From: Acidobacteriaceae bacterium
Lineage (GTDB): Bacteria; Acidobacteriota; Terriglobia; Terriglobales; Acidobacteriaceae
Assembly (NCBI GenBank): GCA_025355505.1
Contig: JANXZM010000061.1
Location: 1-64,000, forward strand
DNA: 64,000 nt
Reading direction: 5' to 3'
Shown here: positions 1 to 9,550 of the stretch, piece after piece
Layout of the letters: each line of letters starts with the position of its first letter
Numbering within the stretch: the stretch's first letter is position 1
Notes under the pieces: model-generated
Told to the model about the DNA's origin: nothing
Seen by the model: the letters and a program-made list of their open reading frames with translations, nothing else
Database searches by the model: none
Position numbers and translations under genes: made by a program

Positions 1-228
1 GATGGGATTGGCCCAGGCAGAAGTGTATCCGTCTCCAGAGACGAACTTTGATGCCGCACAGAAGCCATTATCAGCGCTCCTTGACAACTTAAATGACACC
101 CGAGCAGTCTTTACCAGCCCTCGAATCCGGGCCAAAACGAAATATTTCGCCGCTAAGTCCTTATTCCAGAATACTTTGCCGTTAAGTCCTTATTCCTGAA
201 CACTTTAGCGCAAATGGGGGGGGTACAA
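1..228. repeat. Dispersed repeat A, copy 1 (truncated by window edge); contains a 29-bp tandem duplication TAAGTCCTTATTCC(A/T)GAA(T/C)ACTTT at 154-211 and ends near a G-tract GGGGGGGTAC
   Basis: Extended similarity to 44468-44736 (shared GATTGGCCCAGGCAGAAGTGTATCCGTCTCCAGAGACG, GCTAAGTCCTTATTCCAGAATACTTTG and G-tract+GTAC). Confidence 0.8.
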
Positions 229-304
229 AACCCACTTAACACTTCTGACGCGCTCCAGTCTGAGGTAAGGAATATTATGATAAAGTAAGGAATCGGAGTT
301 CGCC

Positions 305-550
305 ATGCAAAAGCAGGCCAAAATCACCAGCAAAGGCCAGATCACCGTCCCCATCGAAGTGCGCCGCATCCTCGGCGTTCGAGCAGGCGACCGGCTGCTT
401 TTTGAGAGCGATAGCAACGGCGTACACATCCGCCCCGTTCGCAACGAAAGCGTCTTCGCTAAATACGCGAGCATTGGCAATCCCGGAATCCCTTCTGGCA
501 AGAAAGCCATCAATCGATGGCTCCGCGAGATGCGCGGTCATAGCGACTGA
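305..550 (+). CDS. AbrB/MazE/SpoVT-family antitoxin
   Basis: MQKQAKITSKGQITVPIEVRRILGVRAGDRLLFE is a typical AbrB-type swapped-hairpin domain; start overlaps no other gene and is followed 3 bp later by a PIN gene. Confidence 0.9.
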   Translation: MQKQAKITSKGQITVPIEVRRILGVRAGDRLLFESDSNGVHIRPVRNESVFAKYASIGNPGIPSGKKAINRWLREMRGHSD

Positions 551-552
551 TC

Positions 553-975
553 ATGACCACTGCGATCGACACCAACGTCATTGTCGCCTTGTGGGACAAG
601 GACCCATCGGCGACTTTGGCCGCCCGCACCGCGCTCGAAGCTGCCTTTCGTCGTGGGAACCTCATCGCGGCCGCTCCCGTCTTCGCCGAGCTGATCGCCG
701 CTCCAGGACGCAGCGAGGATTTTGTGGGCGCGTTCTTTGAAAACACGGGAATTGCGATTGATTGGGAACTGGGTGAGCGCGTTTGGCGATCCGCCGGCAA
801 CGCCTTCCGAAGGTACGCGGATCGGCGCAGAAAACATCGCGACTTCGGCGCGCGCCGCATTCTTGCCGACTTCTTGATTGGAGCCCACGCGGCCGAGCAC
901 GATTATCAGCTTCTGACTGCGGATGTACGTCTATACCGAGCGGCGTTTCCTACTCTGAAAATCGAGACGATCTAA
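553..975 (+). CDS. vapC: PIN-domain ribonuclease toxin (VapC-like)
   Basis: TAIDTNVIVALWD N-terminus, internal acidic residues, ARRILADFLIGAHA...LLTADVRLYRAAFP C-terminus typical of PIN toxins; paired with antitoxin. Confidence 0.9.
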   Translation: MTTAIDTNVIVALWDKDPSATLAARTALEAAFRRGNLIAAAPVFAELIAAPGRSEDFVGAFFENTGIAIDWELGERVWRSAGNAFRRYADRRRKHRDFGARRILADFLIGAHAAEHDYQLLTADVRLYRAAFPTLKIETI

Positions 976-979
976 GCTG

Positions 980-3067
980 CTACCGCGCTCGCGCCAGCAC
1001 CAGCGTCACATCGTCCGGCTGTTCGTTGTCGCCAATCCAATCGGCCACTGCCGCAGTGACAATTTCGGTGATGCGCTCCAGCGGCAGATGGCGGTTCGCG
1101 CGGACCAGTTGGATCAGCCTCTCCTCGCCGAACTCGCCATAATCGTTTTCCGGTTCGGTCACTCCATCGCTGTATGCCACCAGCACGTCGCCGGGGCGGA
1201 GTTGCACGGTCGCTTCCGGAAAACTCAAATTGTCGAACAGCCCGACCACGGTTCCACCGCAGCTCAGCAACTGCGACGACCCATCTTCGGAAATCACGAT
1301 CGGCGGCAGGTGACCGCCGTTGGCGTACGTGAACCGGCGCGTCGCTCCGTCATAGACTCCCAAAAATAAAGTTGCGTATTTTTCCAACGGAGTGCTTTCG
1401 TAAAGCTGATGGTTCAGCAGCGTCAGCAGCGCCGCTGGAGACGCTTCGGTCCCCCGCAGCTCGGAAGCCAGCATCAGCCCCGAGTCCCCCGCTATACCTT
1501 CGATGCTGTACGCCCGCACCGCCGAGTGGATGGTCGCCATCAGCAGCGCCGCCGAAATTCCTTTGCCGCTCACGTCGCCGACCGCCAGCATCATTTTGCC
1601 GGAACTCAGCGCGAGAAAATCGTAGTAGTCCCCGCTCACCGTCCGCGCCGGACGGCAGAACCCATTCACTTCCAGGGTCTCGAGTTGCGTGATCGACCTG
1701 GGATAGAGTTGCGCCTGCACTTCCTGCGCAATGGCCAATTCGCCTTCCAGACGCTGCTTCTCCTTCTGCTCAAGAACCAGTTTCTCGATCGACGTGGTCA
1801 TCGAGTTGAAGGAGTTTGCCAGCGTCGCCAGCTGGTCGCTCGACTGCACCGTGATGCGGTGGCTGAAGTCGGCCCGATTGATGTGCTTGGTCGCTTCGTA
1901 AAGTTGGCCCACCGCCGAGGTGATGCTGCGCGTCAGTTTCGTTCCAACGTACAACGCCAGCAGCTCGATGAGCGCAAACACAATCGCAATCGACAACAAA
2001 ATATATTCCACGCCTTTGGCGTAATCTCCCAGCGCCGCAAAAAGTCTGGCATAGAGCACCGAGAGCCGCGTTTCGACCTGCGCCAGCGCTCCCGCGCGCC
2101 GCCGTTCTCCCGTGGCCCAATCCACCACCGGCAGCGGGATCGGGAACGTTATCTCGTGATCGAGCGCGTTTACCGCTGGCGGAATCGTCCCCGAAGTGAA
2201 AGTCTGCTCGCGTTTCCGGTCGTCGAAGGCCGAGGAAGGTTTCGAGTCGCTCTGCTCCGCGGCCGGGTTCGCAGGTGGACTCTCGGTTCCGTAGACCGCA
2301 ATCCGGCCAAGATCGCCCGCGATCTTCTCCACAAAATTCTTGTCCAGCGGCTCACTTAAAATCACGCGCAACCATTCCGGCTCAGCCGAGAGTACGGTCG
2401 CCGTGCGCAGATAGAGTATGCCGTGGTCGCGCACGATTTCACGGAAGTCCCCGGTGATAAATGGAGGAGCGTCAAAACCAGCCGCGCCCTCCGGACCCGA
2501 GCAGTAAGGCTGCGGCTGGCTCCTGGACCACGCACACACCTGCCGATGCGTCCACTCCGGACCACGCGATCTTGCCCGGCCGAGAATTTCCGCATCCAGC
2601 TTTGCGCCGTCCGAGATTTGCGTGGCCAGGTGATGGGCGATGGCTCGGTTGGCCGCCTCCATGCTGCGGAGGTGAGTGGTGATATCGGAAGTTACAACAA
2701 AGCTGGCAAACTGCCCGGCCAGGAGATAGAGCGTGATCAGAGAAATCATCACCAGCAGAAAAACCGGAATCACGCCAATAAAAACATACGTTACGATCAA
2801 CCGGTTTCGCAGTCGCCACAGCAGTTGCGAACGCAGCCAGCGGAACCCGGCAATCGCAAGCAACACAATCGCCAGCAGGCTGAGAAAAATTACCCAGCTT
2901 TCCAGGCTCGCCGACGTTGCTGGCCGCGCACGACGCGTCAGCCACTGCACCACGAACAGAAGCAGGTCGAGCGCCAGCACGTAGAGCGCCGTCCACGCGA
3001 TCCAGCTCTGCGGCCAAAGCTCTTTCTCGCGCAGCTTGCTCTCGAGCTCCAGAGAGATCAGTCTCAT
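980..3067 (-). CDS. Membrane HAMP-domain PP2C/SpoIIE (RsbU-type) serine phosphatase
   Basis: TM segments, HAMP-like LTRSITSAVGQLYEATKHINRADFSHRI, then VSGDYYDFLALSSGKMMLAVGDVSGKGISAALLMA phosphatase signature. Confidence 0.9.
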   Translation of the reverse strand: MRLISLELESKLREKELWPQSWIAWTALYVLALDLLLFVVQWLTRRARPATSASLESWVIFLSLLAIVLLAIAGFRWLRSQLLWRLRNRLIVTYVFIGVIPVFLLVMISLITLYLLAGQFASFVVTSDITTHLRSMEAANRAIAHHLATQISDGAKLDAEILGRARSRGPEWTHRQVCAWSRSQPQPYCSGPEGAAGFDAPPFITGDFREIVRDHGILYLRTATVLSAEPEWLRVILSEPLDKNFVEKIAGDLGRIAVYGTESPPANPAAEQSDSKPSSAFDDRKREQTFTSGTIPPAVNALDHEITFPIPLPVVDWATGERRRAGALAQVETRLSVLYARLFAALGDYAKGVEYILLSIAIVFALIELLALYVGTKLTRSITSAVGQLYEATKHINRADFSHRITVQSSDQLATLANSFNSMTTSIEKLVLEQKEKQRLEGELAIAQEVQAQLYPRSITQLETLEVNGFCRPARTVSGDYYDFLALSSGKMMLAVGDVSGKGISAALLMATIHSAVRAYSIEGIAGDSGLMLASELRGTEASPAALLTLLNHQLYESTPLEKYATLFLGVYDGATRRFTYANGGHLPPIVISEDGSSQLLSCGGTVVGLFDNLSFPEATVQLRPGDVLVAYSDGVTEPENDYGEFGEERLIQLVRANRHLPLERITEIVTAAVADWIGDNEQPDDVTLVLARAR

Positions 3068-3113
3068 ACAGTTGCCTGCTTCGCCACCCGATTATAGGAC
3101 GTCGCGCCTGCCG

Positions 3114-3314
3114 TCAAATCTCGGGATAAAAATCGAAAAAGGCCGCCAGGCTGGTCTTGAGCTGCTTCTCGATCTCGTCTTTGCCGCCCTCGAGAATGTG
3201 CATGGTGACGTGCGCATCCCGCCCATTTTTCAGTTTGATCGTGGCCGCGCCCACCTCCGCGACCTCATCGGAGGGCAGTAGACGCAGACCGTACACCAAT
3301 GTCAGGTTTGCCAT
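3114..3314 (-). CDS. Small conserved hypothetical protein
   Basis: ORF MANLTLVYGLRLLPSDEVAEVGAATIKLKNGRDAHVTMHILEGGK...; internal start preferred over 3398. Confidence 0.5.
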   Translation of the reverse strand: MANLTLVYGLRLLPSDEVAEVGAATIKLKNGRDAHVTMHILEGGKDEIEKQLKTSLAAFFDFYPEI

Positions 3315-3434
3315 GCCACGATTGTAAGCCAGAGAATATAAGCCAGAAAGTCTGGGAATTATTGGTGGAGAGCCGAGCGGGGACGCCCGTCGCTCCACCG
3401 TATGGCTTGTTACTCGGTCACGATGCCGATGGAT

Positions 3435-3776
3435 CTATCCCGGTGGCCACTGCAGCGAGCGCCCGCCGATCAGATGCACGTGCAGATGAAAGACCGATTG
3501 CCCAGCCCGCGGACCCACATTCAGCACGGTGCGGTAGCCATCCTCGATCGACCGCTCGCGTGCAATGTGCGCGGCCGCCAGATGACAGCGTCCCACTAAC
3601 TCCGCATCTTCTGCCGTGGCTTCTTTCAAACCAGCAATATGTCTTTTCGGGATGATCAGCACGTGCGTCGGGCCTTGTGGGTTCAGATCTTCAAAGGCAA
3701 ACGTGTGCTCGTCTTCATAAACTTTCTTGGATGGTACTTCGCCGCGAATGATCCGGCAGAATAAACAGTCCGCCAT
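3435..3776 (-). CDS. HIT-family (histidine triad) protein
   Basis: DCLFCRIIRGEVPSKKVYED...GQSVFHLHVHLIGGR HIT motif HxHxH. Confidence 0.95.
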   Translation of the reverse strand: MADCLFCRIIRGEVPSKKVYEDEHTFAFEDLNPQGPTHVLIIPKRHIAGLKEATAEDAELVGRCHLAAAHIARERSIEDGYRTVLNVGPRAGQSVFHLHVHLIGGRSLQWPPG

Positions 3777-3894
3777 AAGTGAGTCTCCCCTCGCCTGGGA
3801 TGACGATCACCCGGCAAGTCCACACGGAGATAAGTTCTCTATATCTCTGCAAGAAACAATATCACCCCGGCTAACAGCGTCCTGTAAACAATTG

Positions 3895-4674
3895 TCAGTC
3901 GAGCCGCACCAGAAACACCGACCCCTCTTCCGTCTCGGTCTCGTGAGCCAGAGCGGTTGCGCGCTGGCGGTCATCGTCCAGCACTCGTACCCGCACCCAC
4001 CAGCCTCCGGCGGGACTTACAAATTTGATGACTTTGGCCGTCTGGTAACGCTTCTGCAGGTGCTCCGCTAACTCAGCGGCCGCTTTTTCCTTGGCCAGGG
4101 AGCCGATTTGAACCGCCCAGCGCCCACCCATGTCGAGAGACGCAGGCGCCTGCAGCACCTCCAGCCGGACTTTCGCAGTGCCTGGCAAGTACACATCCAG
4201 CGCCTTCGCGGCGGCCAGCGAAAGATCGACGATGCGTCCGACGACGAACGGTCCGCGGTCGGTGATCCGCACCATCGCCGAATGTCCGTTCTTTAAATTC
4301 GTAACGCGCACGATCGAGCCCAGCGGCAAAGTTAGATGTGCCGCCGTCATCGCGTTCATATCGTAAACCTCGCCGTTCGATCCGCGCCGGTTGTGATACG
4401 GAGCGCCGTACCAGCTCGCCATCCCGGTTTCTTCAAAGATCGGTTTCGCGCCAGTCGGAACCTTGACCTTCTCGCTTTCGCCCGTTATTTCTTTGGATGG
4501 CAGAGTCGCGGCTGGTTTTTCCTGCGGAGGTGGTGGTAGTGGTGGAACCTGCGTATGTTTATGTCCACCACAACCGCTCAGAAGCGCGCTGCCCAGCAAT
4601 AAAAAACACGGCAGATTGCATGACGACGACCATGACGACGACCACGGCAGCCACCATGCCGCCCGCCCGCGCAA
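3895..4674 (-). CDS. rlpA: RlpA-like septal ring lytic transglycosylase lipoprotein with SPOR domain (start uncertain; ORF is open to 5091)
   Basis: Lipobox LLSGC, GMASWYGAPYHNRRGSNGEVYDMNAMTAAHLTLPLGSIVRVTNL...DRGPFV (double-psi barrel) and C-terminal SPOR-like WAVQIGSLAKEKAAAELAEHL. Confidence 0.85.
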   Translation of the reverse strand: MRGRAAWWLPWSSSWSSSCNLPCFLLLGSALLSGCGGHKHTQVPPLPPPPQEKPAATLPSKEITGESEKVKVPTGAKPIFEETGMASWYGAPYHNRRGSNGEVYDMNAMTAAHLTLPLGSIVRVTNLKNGHSAMVRITDRGPFVVGRIVDLSLAAAKALDVYLPGTAKVRLEVLQAPASLDMGGRWAVQIGSLAKEKAAAELAEHLQKRYQTAKVIKFVSPAGGWWVRVRVLDDDRQRATALAHETETEEGSVFLVRLD

Positions 4675-4718
4675 CGGCCGCCGCGTCTGCTGGGGCGGGT
4701 CGCTTGCAAGAAAGCGGT

Positions 4719-4949
4719 TCAAGAGCCCTTGCGCTGCGTTTCCAGAAAGTCCGCGAACTCCGAGAGCTTCCCTGCTGCCGTTCGGAGCGCATTCGACGAA
4801 TGGCTTCGCACCGCTGGTACAACCTTGTCGTTCAGATACGTAACCAGTTCCGCCGTCTCTTTTTCCAGAGTCTCGGCGATATTCGCTACCGAGCGATTGA
4901 AGCGCACGGAAGCCTCCTCCACCTTGCGGTCGATTTCGGTCATACCCAT
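4719..4949 (-). CDS. Hypothetical small helical protein
   Basis: 76-aa ORF MGMTEIDRKVEEASVRFNRSVANIAETLEKETAELV...; separates rlpA from upstream DNA. Confidence 0.5.
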   Translation of the reverse strand: MGMTEIDRKVEEASVRFNRSVANIAETLEKETAELVTYLNDKVVPAVRSHSSNALRTAAGKLSEFADFLETQRKGS

Positions 4950-5139
4950 CCTGCCGGTTCGGGTTAATGTTCACGCGTGTGTCGCGGTTACCAGGCTTCA
5001 TCATTATCGTGGGCTCTCTCCCGGCGGTCAATTGGCATTGTGTGCAAGCGGGGCAAAGCCCTGTCCCCACCCAAGCCAGGTCACGGTACAATCACGCCAT
5101 GCGTCCGAGGATAGCTGTCGAATCGCCCCCGCTTTCTCT

Positions 5140-5599
5140 GATGTCCATACTGATGTTTGCGCTAACGTCCCTGCTGATTTTCGCACCGGCCTGTATTTTT
5201 TACGGCGATCATCCGGCGCGCTCAATGGCGGAAGTAACCGGAGGCGAGGGTATGGAGCGCGTCTTCTGGAAAAATGTGCAAGCGGCGAACTGGGTCGAGG
5301 TGGAGCGCGCGCTGGCTTCGAATTACGCCGGCGTAACCCCCGGCGGAACGCTCGATCGCTCCGCCACGCTTGAGCAGTATCGCCGGTGGCAGTTAAAAGA
5401 CTACGCGCTCGGCGATCTGAAAACCGAGTTGAACGGAACCACTATCGTGGTGACCTACACCATCACTCTGAACGGTGCCGGCTCGAATGGAACCGCCGGT
5501 TCGCAACCGCTTTCCGCGGCGCCCCAGCACATGATGACCGTGTGGCAGCAGCAAAAAGCCGGATGGGTCGCCATCGCGCACAGCGTCAGCCAGCAATAA
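5140..5599 (+). CDS. Putative secreted/membrane-anchored NTF2-like (DUF4440/SnoaL-type) protein
   Basis: MSILMFALTSLLIFAPACIF signal/lipobox, then RVFWKNVQAANWVEVERALASNYAGVTPGGTLDR...; overlaps mutY start (TAATG). Start approximate. Confidence 0.6.
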
Positions 5600-6699
5600 T
5601 GCGCGAGTTAGCGGCCATCCCCGTTGAGACGCTGCGAGCCGCGTCTCCAGCCGGCAGCAAGGACCTGGCCGCTTTTCGTCGCGCTCTTCTCCGCTGGTAC
5701 GACAAGAATCTCCGCGACCTTCCCTGGCGCAAAACTCGCGATCCCTATCGCATCTGGCTCAGCGAAATCATGCTGCAGCAGACGCGCGTGGCCGCCGTGC
5801 TTGACCACTACCGGATATTCCTCGAACGTTTTCCGAATGTCCATGCGCTCGCCGCGGCTTCTGAAGATGACGTGCTGGCCGCCTGGAGCGGCCTGGGCTA
5901 CTATCGGCGGGCGCGCATGTTGCATCAGGCCGCCCGGCAGATGGCTGAACAACACGGCGGCTGCCTTCCGCGGAATTCCGGGGCTTTGCTCGCCCTGCCC
6001 GGCATCGGACGCTATACCGCTGCGGCCATCGCCAGCATCGCGTTTGATGAGGCCATCGCCGTCGTGGATGGCAACGTCGAGCGCGTGTTGCAAAGATTTA
6101 TCGGCCCCAACCTCACCACGCCGCAAACCTGGCAGCAAGCGCAAGCGCTTCTCGCCATCGCCCGGCCCGGGGATTTCAATCAAGCCATGATGGAACTCGG
6201 CGCAACCGTGTGCGTGCCGCGCGCGCCGCGCTGTCCGGTGTGCCCTGTCCGCAAATGGTGTGGCGCGCAGCAATCCAGCCAAGCCGCAATCCGCGCAATA
6301 ACCAACCCAATAACGATGGAGCGCCCAGCGTCCCCGCCCGGCAAGAGGCCAACGCCCCCATCGATCCGTCATGTCAAAAAACAATTGTGGTGCGTGCTCA
6401 ACCAGCGCGACGGTGGCGTCCGCCTCGTACAACGCCCACGCAAAGCCTCGCTCATGCCCGGCATGTGGGAACTGCCCCAATCGTCCGAGCCGCCGCGCCC
6501 ATTGCCGGCTTCAGCGCATTGGCGCACATTTCGCCATTCCATTACCGTTACCGACTACACTGTTCATGTAATAAGAAATTCGCCGTTGACAGATGCTGTG
6601 CCCGCCCCGAATGGCAAATGGGTTGCAATCGATCGCATCCCGCAGATCCCAATCACCGGATTAACGCGGAAAATCCTGAAGGCCGGCGGCATCATCTAA
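5599..6699 (+). CDS. mutY: A/G-specific adenine glycosylase
   Basis: WYDKNLRDLPWRKTRDPYRIWLSEIMLQQTRVAAV, LPGIGRYTAAAIASIAF, C-terminal C-X6-C-X2-C-X5-C FeS motif and NUDIX-like tail. Confidence 0.95.
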   Translation: MRELAAIPVETLRAASPAGSKDLAAFRRALLRWYDKNLRDLPWRKTRDPYRIWLSEIMLQQTRVAAVLDHYRIFLERFPNVHALAAASEDDVLAAWSGLGYYRRARMLHQAARQMAEQHGGCLPRNSGALLALPGIGRYTAAAIASIAFDEAIAVVDGNVERVLQRFIGPNLTTPQTWQQAQALLAIARPGDFNQAMMELGATVCVPRAPRCPVCPVRKWCGAQQSSQAAIRAITNPITMERPASPPGKRPTPPSIRHVKKQLWCVLNQRDGGVRLVQRPRKASLMPGMWELPQSSEPPRPLPASAHWRTFRHSITVTDYTVHVIRNSPLTDAVPAPNGKWVAIDRIPQIPITGLTRKILKAGGII

Positions 6700-6718
6700 C
6701 TTTGTGAGGCATTTCTCT

Positions 6719-7267
6719 ATGAAGTGGCTCGATCGCTCTTTCGGAGGTTCGAAAGATATGGCTGCACTGCCAGCCGGAACTAAAGCGCCTGACTTTTCTT
6801 TGCCCGCCGTCCTTAGCGGCAAAGATGGCGGCGAATTCTCATTGCAAGCTGCTCTCAAAGAAGGACCGGTACTCGCCGCTTTCTTCAAAGTGTCCTGCCC
6901 GGTCTGCCAATACACGTTCCCCTACCTCGAACGCATGCACAAGGCGCAGGGCGACAAGAAAATCACGATCGTGGGCATCTCGCAGGACAACCAGCGCGAC
7001 ACTGCCGCCTTTCTGAAGGAGTACGGTGTTACCTTCCGCACTCTGCTCGACGATCCGAACGGTTACGCGGTTTCGAATGCTTACGGCCTGACCAATGTCC
7101 CTACTTTGTTCTTGATCGGACAAGACGGCAAGATCGAAATCAGCAGCGTCGGGTGGGTCAAGCAGGAAGTGGAGGACATCCACCGCAAGCTCGCCGCCGC
7201 ACAGCAAACTCCGCATTTTCCGATCTTTCAACCCGGAGAAGATGTCCGCGATTTCCGGGCTGGTTGA
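6719..7267 (+). CDS. Redoxin / AhpC-TSA (TlpA-like) family protein
   Basis: GTKAPDFSLPAVLSGKDGGEFSL...FKVSCPVCQYTFPYLERMHKAQGDKKITIVGISQD thioredoxin fold with CPVC. Confidence 0.9.
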   Translation: MKWLDRSFGGSKDMAALPAGTKAPDFSLPAVLSGKDGGEFSLQAALKEGPVLAAFFKVSCPVCQYTFPYLERMHKAQGDKKITIVGISQDNQRDTAAFLKEYGVTFRTLLDDPNGYAVSNAYGLTNVPTLFLIGQDGKIEISSVGWVKQEVEDIHRKLAAAQQTPHFPIFQPGEDVRDFRAG

Positions 7268-7548
7268 AGCTCGAAAAACTGATCCCGCGGTCGCGGGACA
7301 ACTTGAAACGCGACACCGCGCAAAATCAGGCGCGGATTAACACTGCCTCCATTTCCCTATTGGCTGTGTGTTTACTATTGAGTTATTATCCCGTGGTTAC
7401 TACGCCCCCCCGACTTTCGTGAAAATCCCTGGCTTCACGCGTCCGTGGATCCCATCCTAAGGAAAGTCTGATTAATTCTCCGCGTACCTCCGTGCACCCC
7501 TGTGTACCCTGTGGTTCAGGGTCTTCGTTGGCACTGAATCAGAGTTTC

Positions 7549-7575
7549 CCTAACGTCGAAAAGCACGACGTTAGG
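7549..7575. repeat. Perfect 10-bp inverted repeat CCTAACGTCG-AAAAGCA-CGACGTTAGG (hairpin)
   Basis: Read directly; intergenic. Confidence 0.7.
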
Positions 7576-7716
7576 ATTGATTGGATAAGAGGGAAGGCTT
7601 AAAACGAACCCGGCTATGAAGCCCCATTCCTGCGCCACTTCACCGCCAAACTGGAGACTGAACCAGCGGAAGTGCCAGTCGCCGCGCGTCGCTGATTTTG
7701 AAGCGAACACACTTAA

Positions 7717-7749
7717 AGAGGGTGCCCCGTCCAAGCTCCGCTTTGGCGG
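7717..7749. repeat. Left flanking REP-like element of damaged RAYT
   Basis: GAGGGTGCCCCGTCCAAGCTCCGCTTTGGCGGG is an inverted copy of 8219-8252. Confidence 0.8.
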
Positions 7750-7832
7750 GTCTTTTCGTCGGAAGATTCCCGCACATTTGCATTGTTTACCCATCACAGA
7801 CGAAGGTGAAGTTCAAGCAAGATACTCTCCCC

Positions 7833-8198
7833 ATGCCCTGGGGTCTAAAGCGCTACCAGGAGATAATAAAGCGCTACCAGGAAACCGGCCAACTCCACTT
7901 CCTAACCTTCAGTTGTTACCACAGACAGCCGAAGCTGAGAGACGCGGAATTCTGCGCCATGTTCGAAGCCGCGCTGGAGCGAACCCGACAGCAGCACGGA
8001 CTGCAAGTCTACGGATACGTGCTGATGCCCGAACACGTCCACCGGAATCCAGTTACGCGTGGGTTGGTAGCACAGCCCGAAAATTGGCCGTGGAGCAGCT
8101 TTCGTCATTACGCAACCGGTGAAGAGGCCCGGTGCAAATCGAATCCCAGTGGACCGCGCGACGCAGGGAACGCGCCGGAATCTTTCCGACAGTGTTAG
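7833..8198 (+). pseudogene. REP-associated tyrosine transposase (RAYT, Y1_Tnp type), central region deleted in frame
   Basis: N-terminal LKRYQETGQLHFLTFSCYHRQPKLRD...YGYVLMPEHVH joined directly to RNPVTRGLVAQPENWPWSSFRHYATGE; the usual ~70-80 aa between these motifs are missing. Confidence 0.85.
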
Positions 8199-8218
8199 TG
8201 CGGTCAGCCGACAAAATT

Positions 8219-8252
8219 CCCGCCCAAGCGGAGCTTGGACGGGCCACCCTTC
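8219..8252. repeat. Right flanking REP-like element of damaged RAYT
   Basis: CCCGCCCAAGCGGAGCTTGGACGGGCCACCCTTC; inverted relative to 7717-7749; a further copy at 21491-21530. Confidence 0.8.
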
Positions 8253-8349
8253 AGAGTTTAAATAATGGCGTAGGCCGGGCCACCCGCCATCGGGCGCGGT
8301 CAGCGACGCCCGGTTCGACGCTGCGTCGTCAGCAGGGCTCCGCCTCCGC

Positions 8350-8910
8350 CTAGTCCTCGGTCTGAACCGCTTCTATTTTCTTATGCTTCCTGTTCCAGTA
8401 ATAGACTACTTTGGCTTGGCCAAAATAGGTAACCTCAATCCCAGTAGCACTAAGCCTTACTGGGGACGCGTGATCATTTGTATCTATCGCGTCTGTCTGG
8501 GACACCTGTGATCCGGCCTGCACAGGCCTAATGTAAACTTCGCCAGATTGCGCTGTTACGTCCAGCTCATAAACGCTCTTGCATTGGGCACCCCCTGAGC
8601 ACAAAAGAACGACAAGTTTCGTCGTCTTTGCCTTGTTATCTTTTAGCAATATTGCATAGTCTGGATGTCCATCTCCGTCAAAGTCAGCGCGAACGACACT
8701 TGGATCATCCTTCGGGAAATTCCGGAGCATGAACGTTCTTGCGTCGGAGTTACGCTCTCGCAAGGTCAGTTTATGATATCCCGAAAAACGACCTAGGATG
8801 ATACCCAAGGCGTTCTTAGGCGCTTCACCACTTGACGTTGCAGCACAACACAAGAGACCGACGACCACAGGGACCCAAAAAAAGATTCGGCGGCGCTTCA
8901 TGCGTATCAT
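8350..8910 (-). CDS. Secreted hypothetical protein with FG-GAP/VCBS-like DFDGDGHPDYAILL motif
   Basis: N-terminal signal peptide, single calcium-loop-like DxDxDGxxD motif. Confidence 0.6.
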   Translation of the reverse strand: MIRMKRRRIFFWVPVVVGLLCCAATSSGEAPKNALGIILGRFSGYHKLTLRERNSDARTFMLRNFPKDDPSVVRADFDGDGHPDYAILLKDNKAKTTKLVVLLCSGGAQCKSVYELDVTAQSGEVYIRPVQAGSQVSQTDAIDTNDHASPVRLSATGIEVTYFGQAKVVYYWNRKHKKIEAVQTED

Positions 8911-8940
8911 CTCCTTCAGTTACAGTCACATGGTTTAGGA

Positions 8941-9051
8941 AGAAAGCGGGTGGCCCACGCCTCGGTTTTGGTTTCCTTTCCAATAACACAACTGTGCCCC
9001 ATCCTTCGCGTGCTTTTCGCGAAGGGTGGGTGGCAGTCTGATCGCACCGTG
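8941..9051. repeat. Dispersed repeat B, copy 1 (contains CCCATCCTTCGCG...CGCGAAGGGTGGG hairpin)
   Basis: High similarity to 44828-44945. Confidence 0.85.
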
Positions 9052-9068
9052 GACTTCGCCGCAAAATG

Positions 9069-9234
9069 CGGGGACAGGAACATGTGAAAAAATTGATTTT
9101 TGGGAAAAGACGAGTTTGTGCTTTGAAAAAGTTTGCAATTAGATGACCTACAAGCGATCTTTGGCACTTGGCGATACATTTTCGATCGCCTGCAAAAAAC
9201 GGAAAATCGATTTCTTCACATGTTCCTGTCCCCG
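9069..9234. mobile_element. MITE-like element bounded by a perfect 20-bp inverted repeat CGGGGACAGGAACATGTGAA
   Basis: Arms 9069-9088 and 9215-9234 are exact reverse complements; outer bases AATG...GAGTT shared with 17742-17879. Confidence 0.7.
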
Positions 9235-9550
9235 AGTTTAAGCACGCCGGCCACGACATCCGCGACCTTTTGAAGTCTCGGGGCTTCCTCGTTCGCGAAA
9301 AGTCCGTCGGGGTCGGAATTTTCCATTTGTTTCCCGCTTGACCGAGCTGCTGTTTAACTCTATACCTCTTGGTTACACGCCGTGATGTAAACTGCGCTGG
9401 GCGGAACTGTCTGTTGGTGTGTTCCGGATCGCGCGGCATTCTGATCCTTTATCCTTCGTCCGTTGCTGTGCGGGTGAAACGGCAATGGAGGGGAGCTACG
9501 CCGGGTTGTTGGACTCGCGATCAATACAAATTGTCGTGATAGGAGGAGCC

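Noticed and set aside
1409-2359. 316-aa plus-strand ORF
   Set aside because: Arg/His-rich shadow frame opposite the RsbU-type phosphatase gene.
9235-9342. Short plus-strand tail EFKHAGHDIRDLLKSRGFLVREKSVGVGIFHLFPA*
   Set aside because: Looks protein-like, possibly the 3' end of a lost gene, but has no start or identifiable family; not annotated as CDS.
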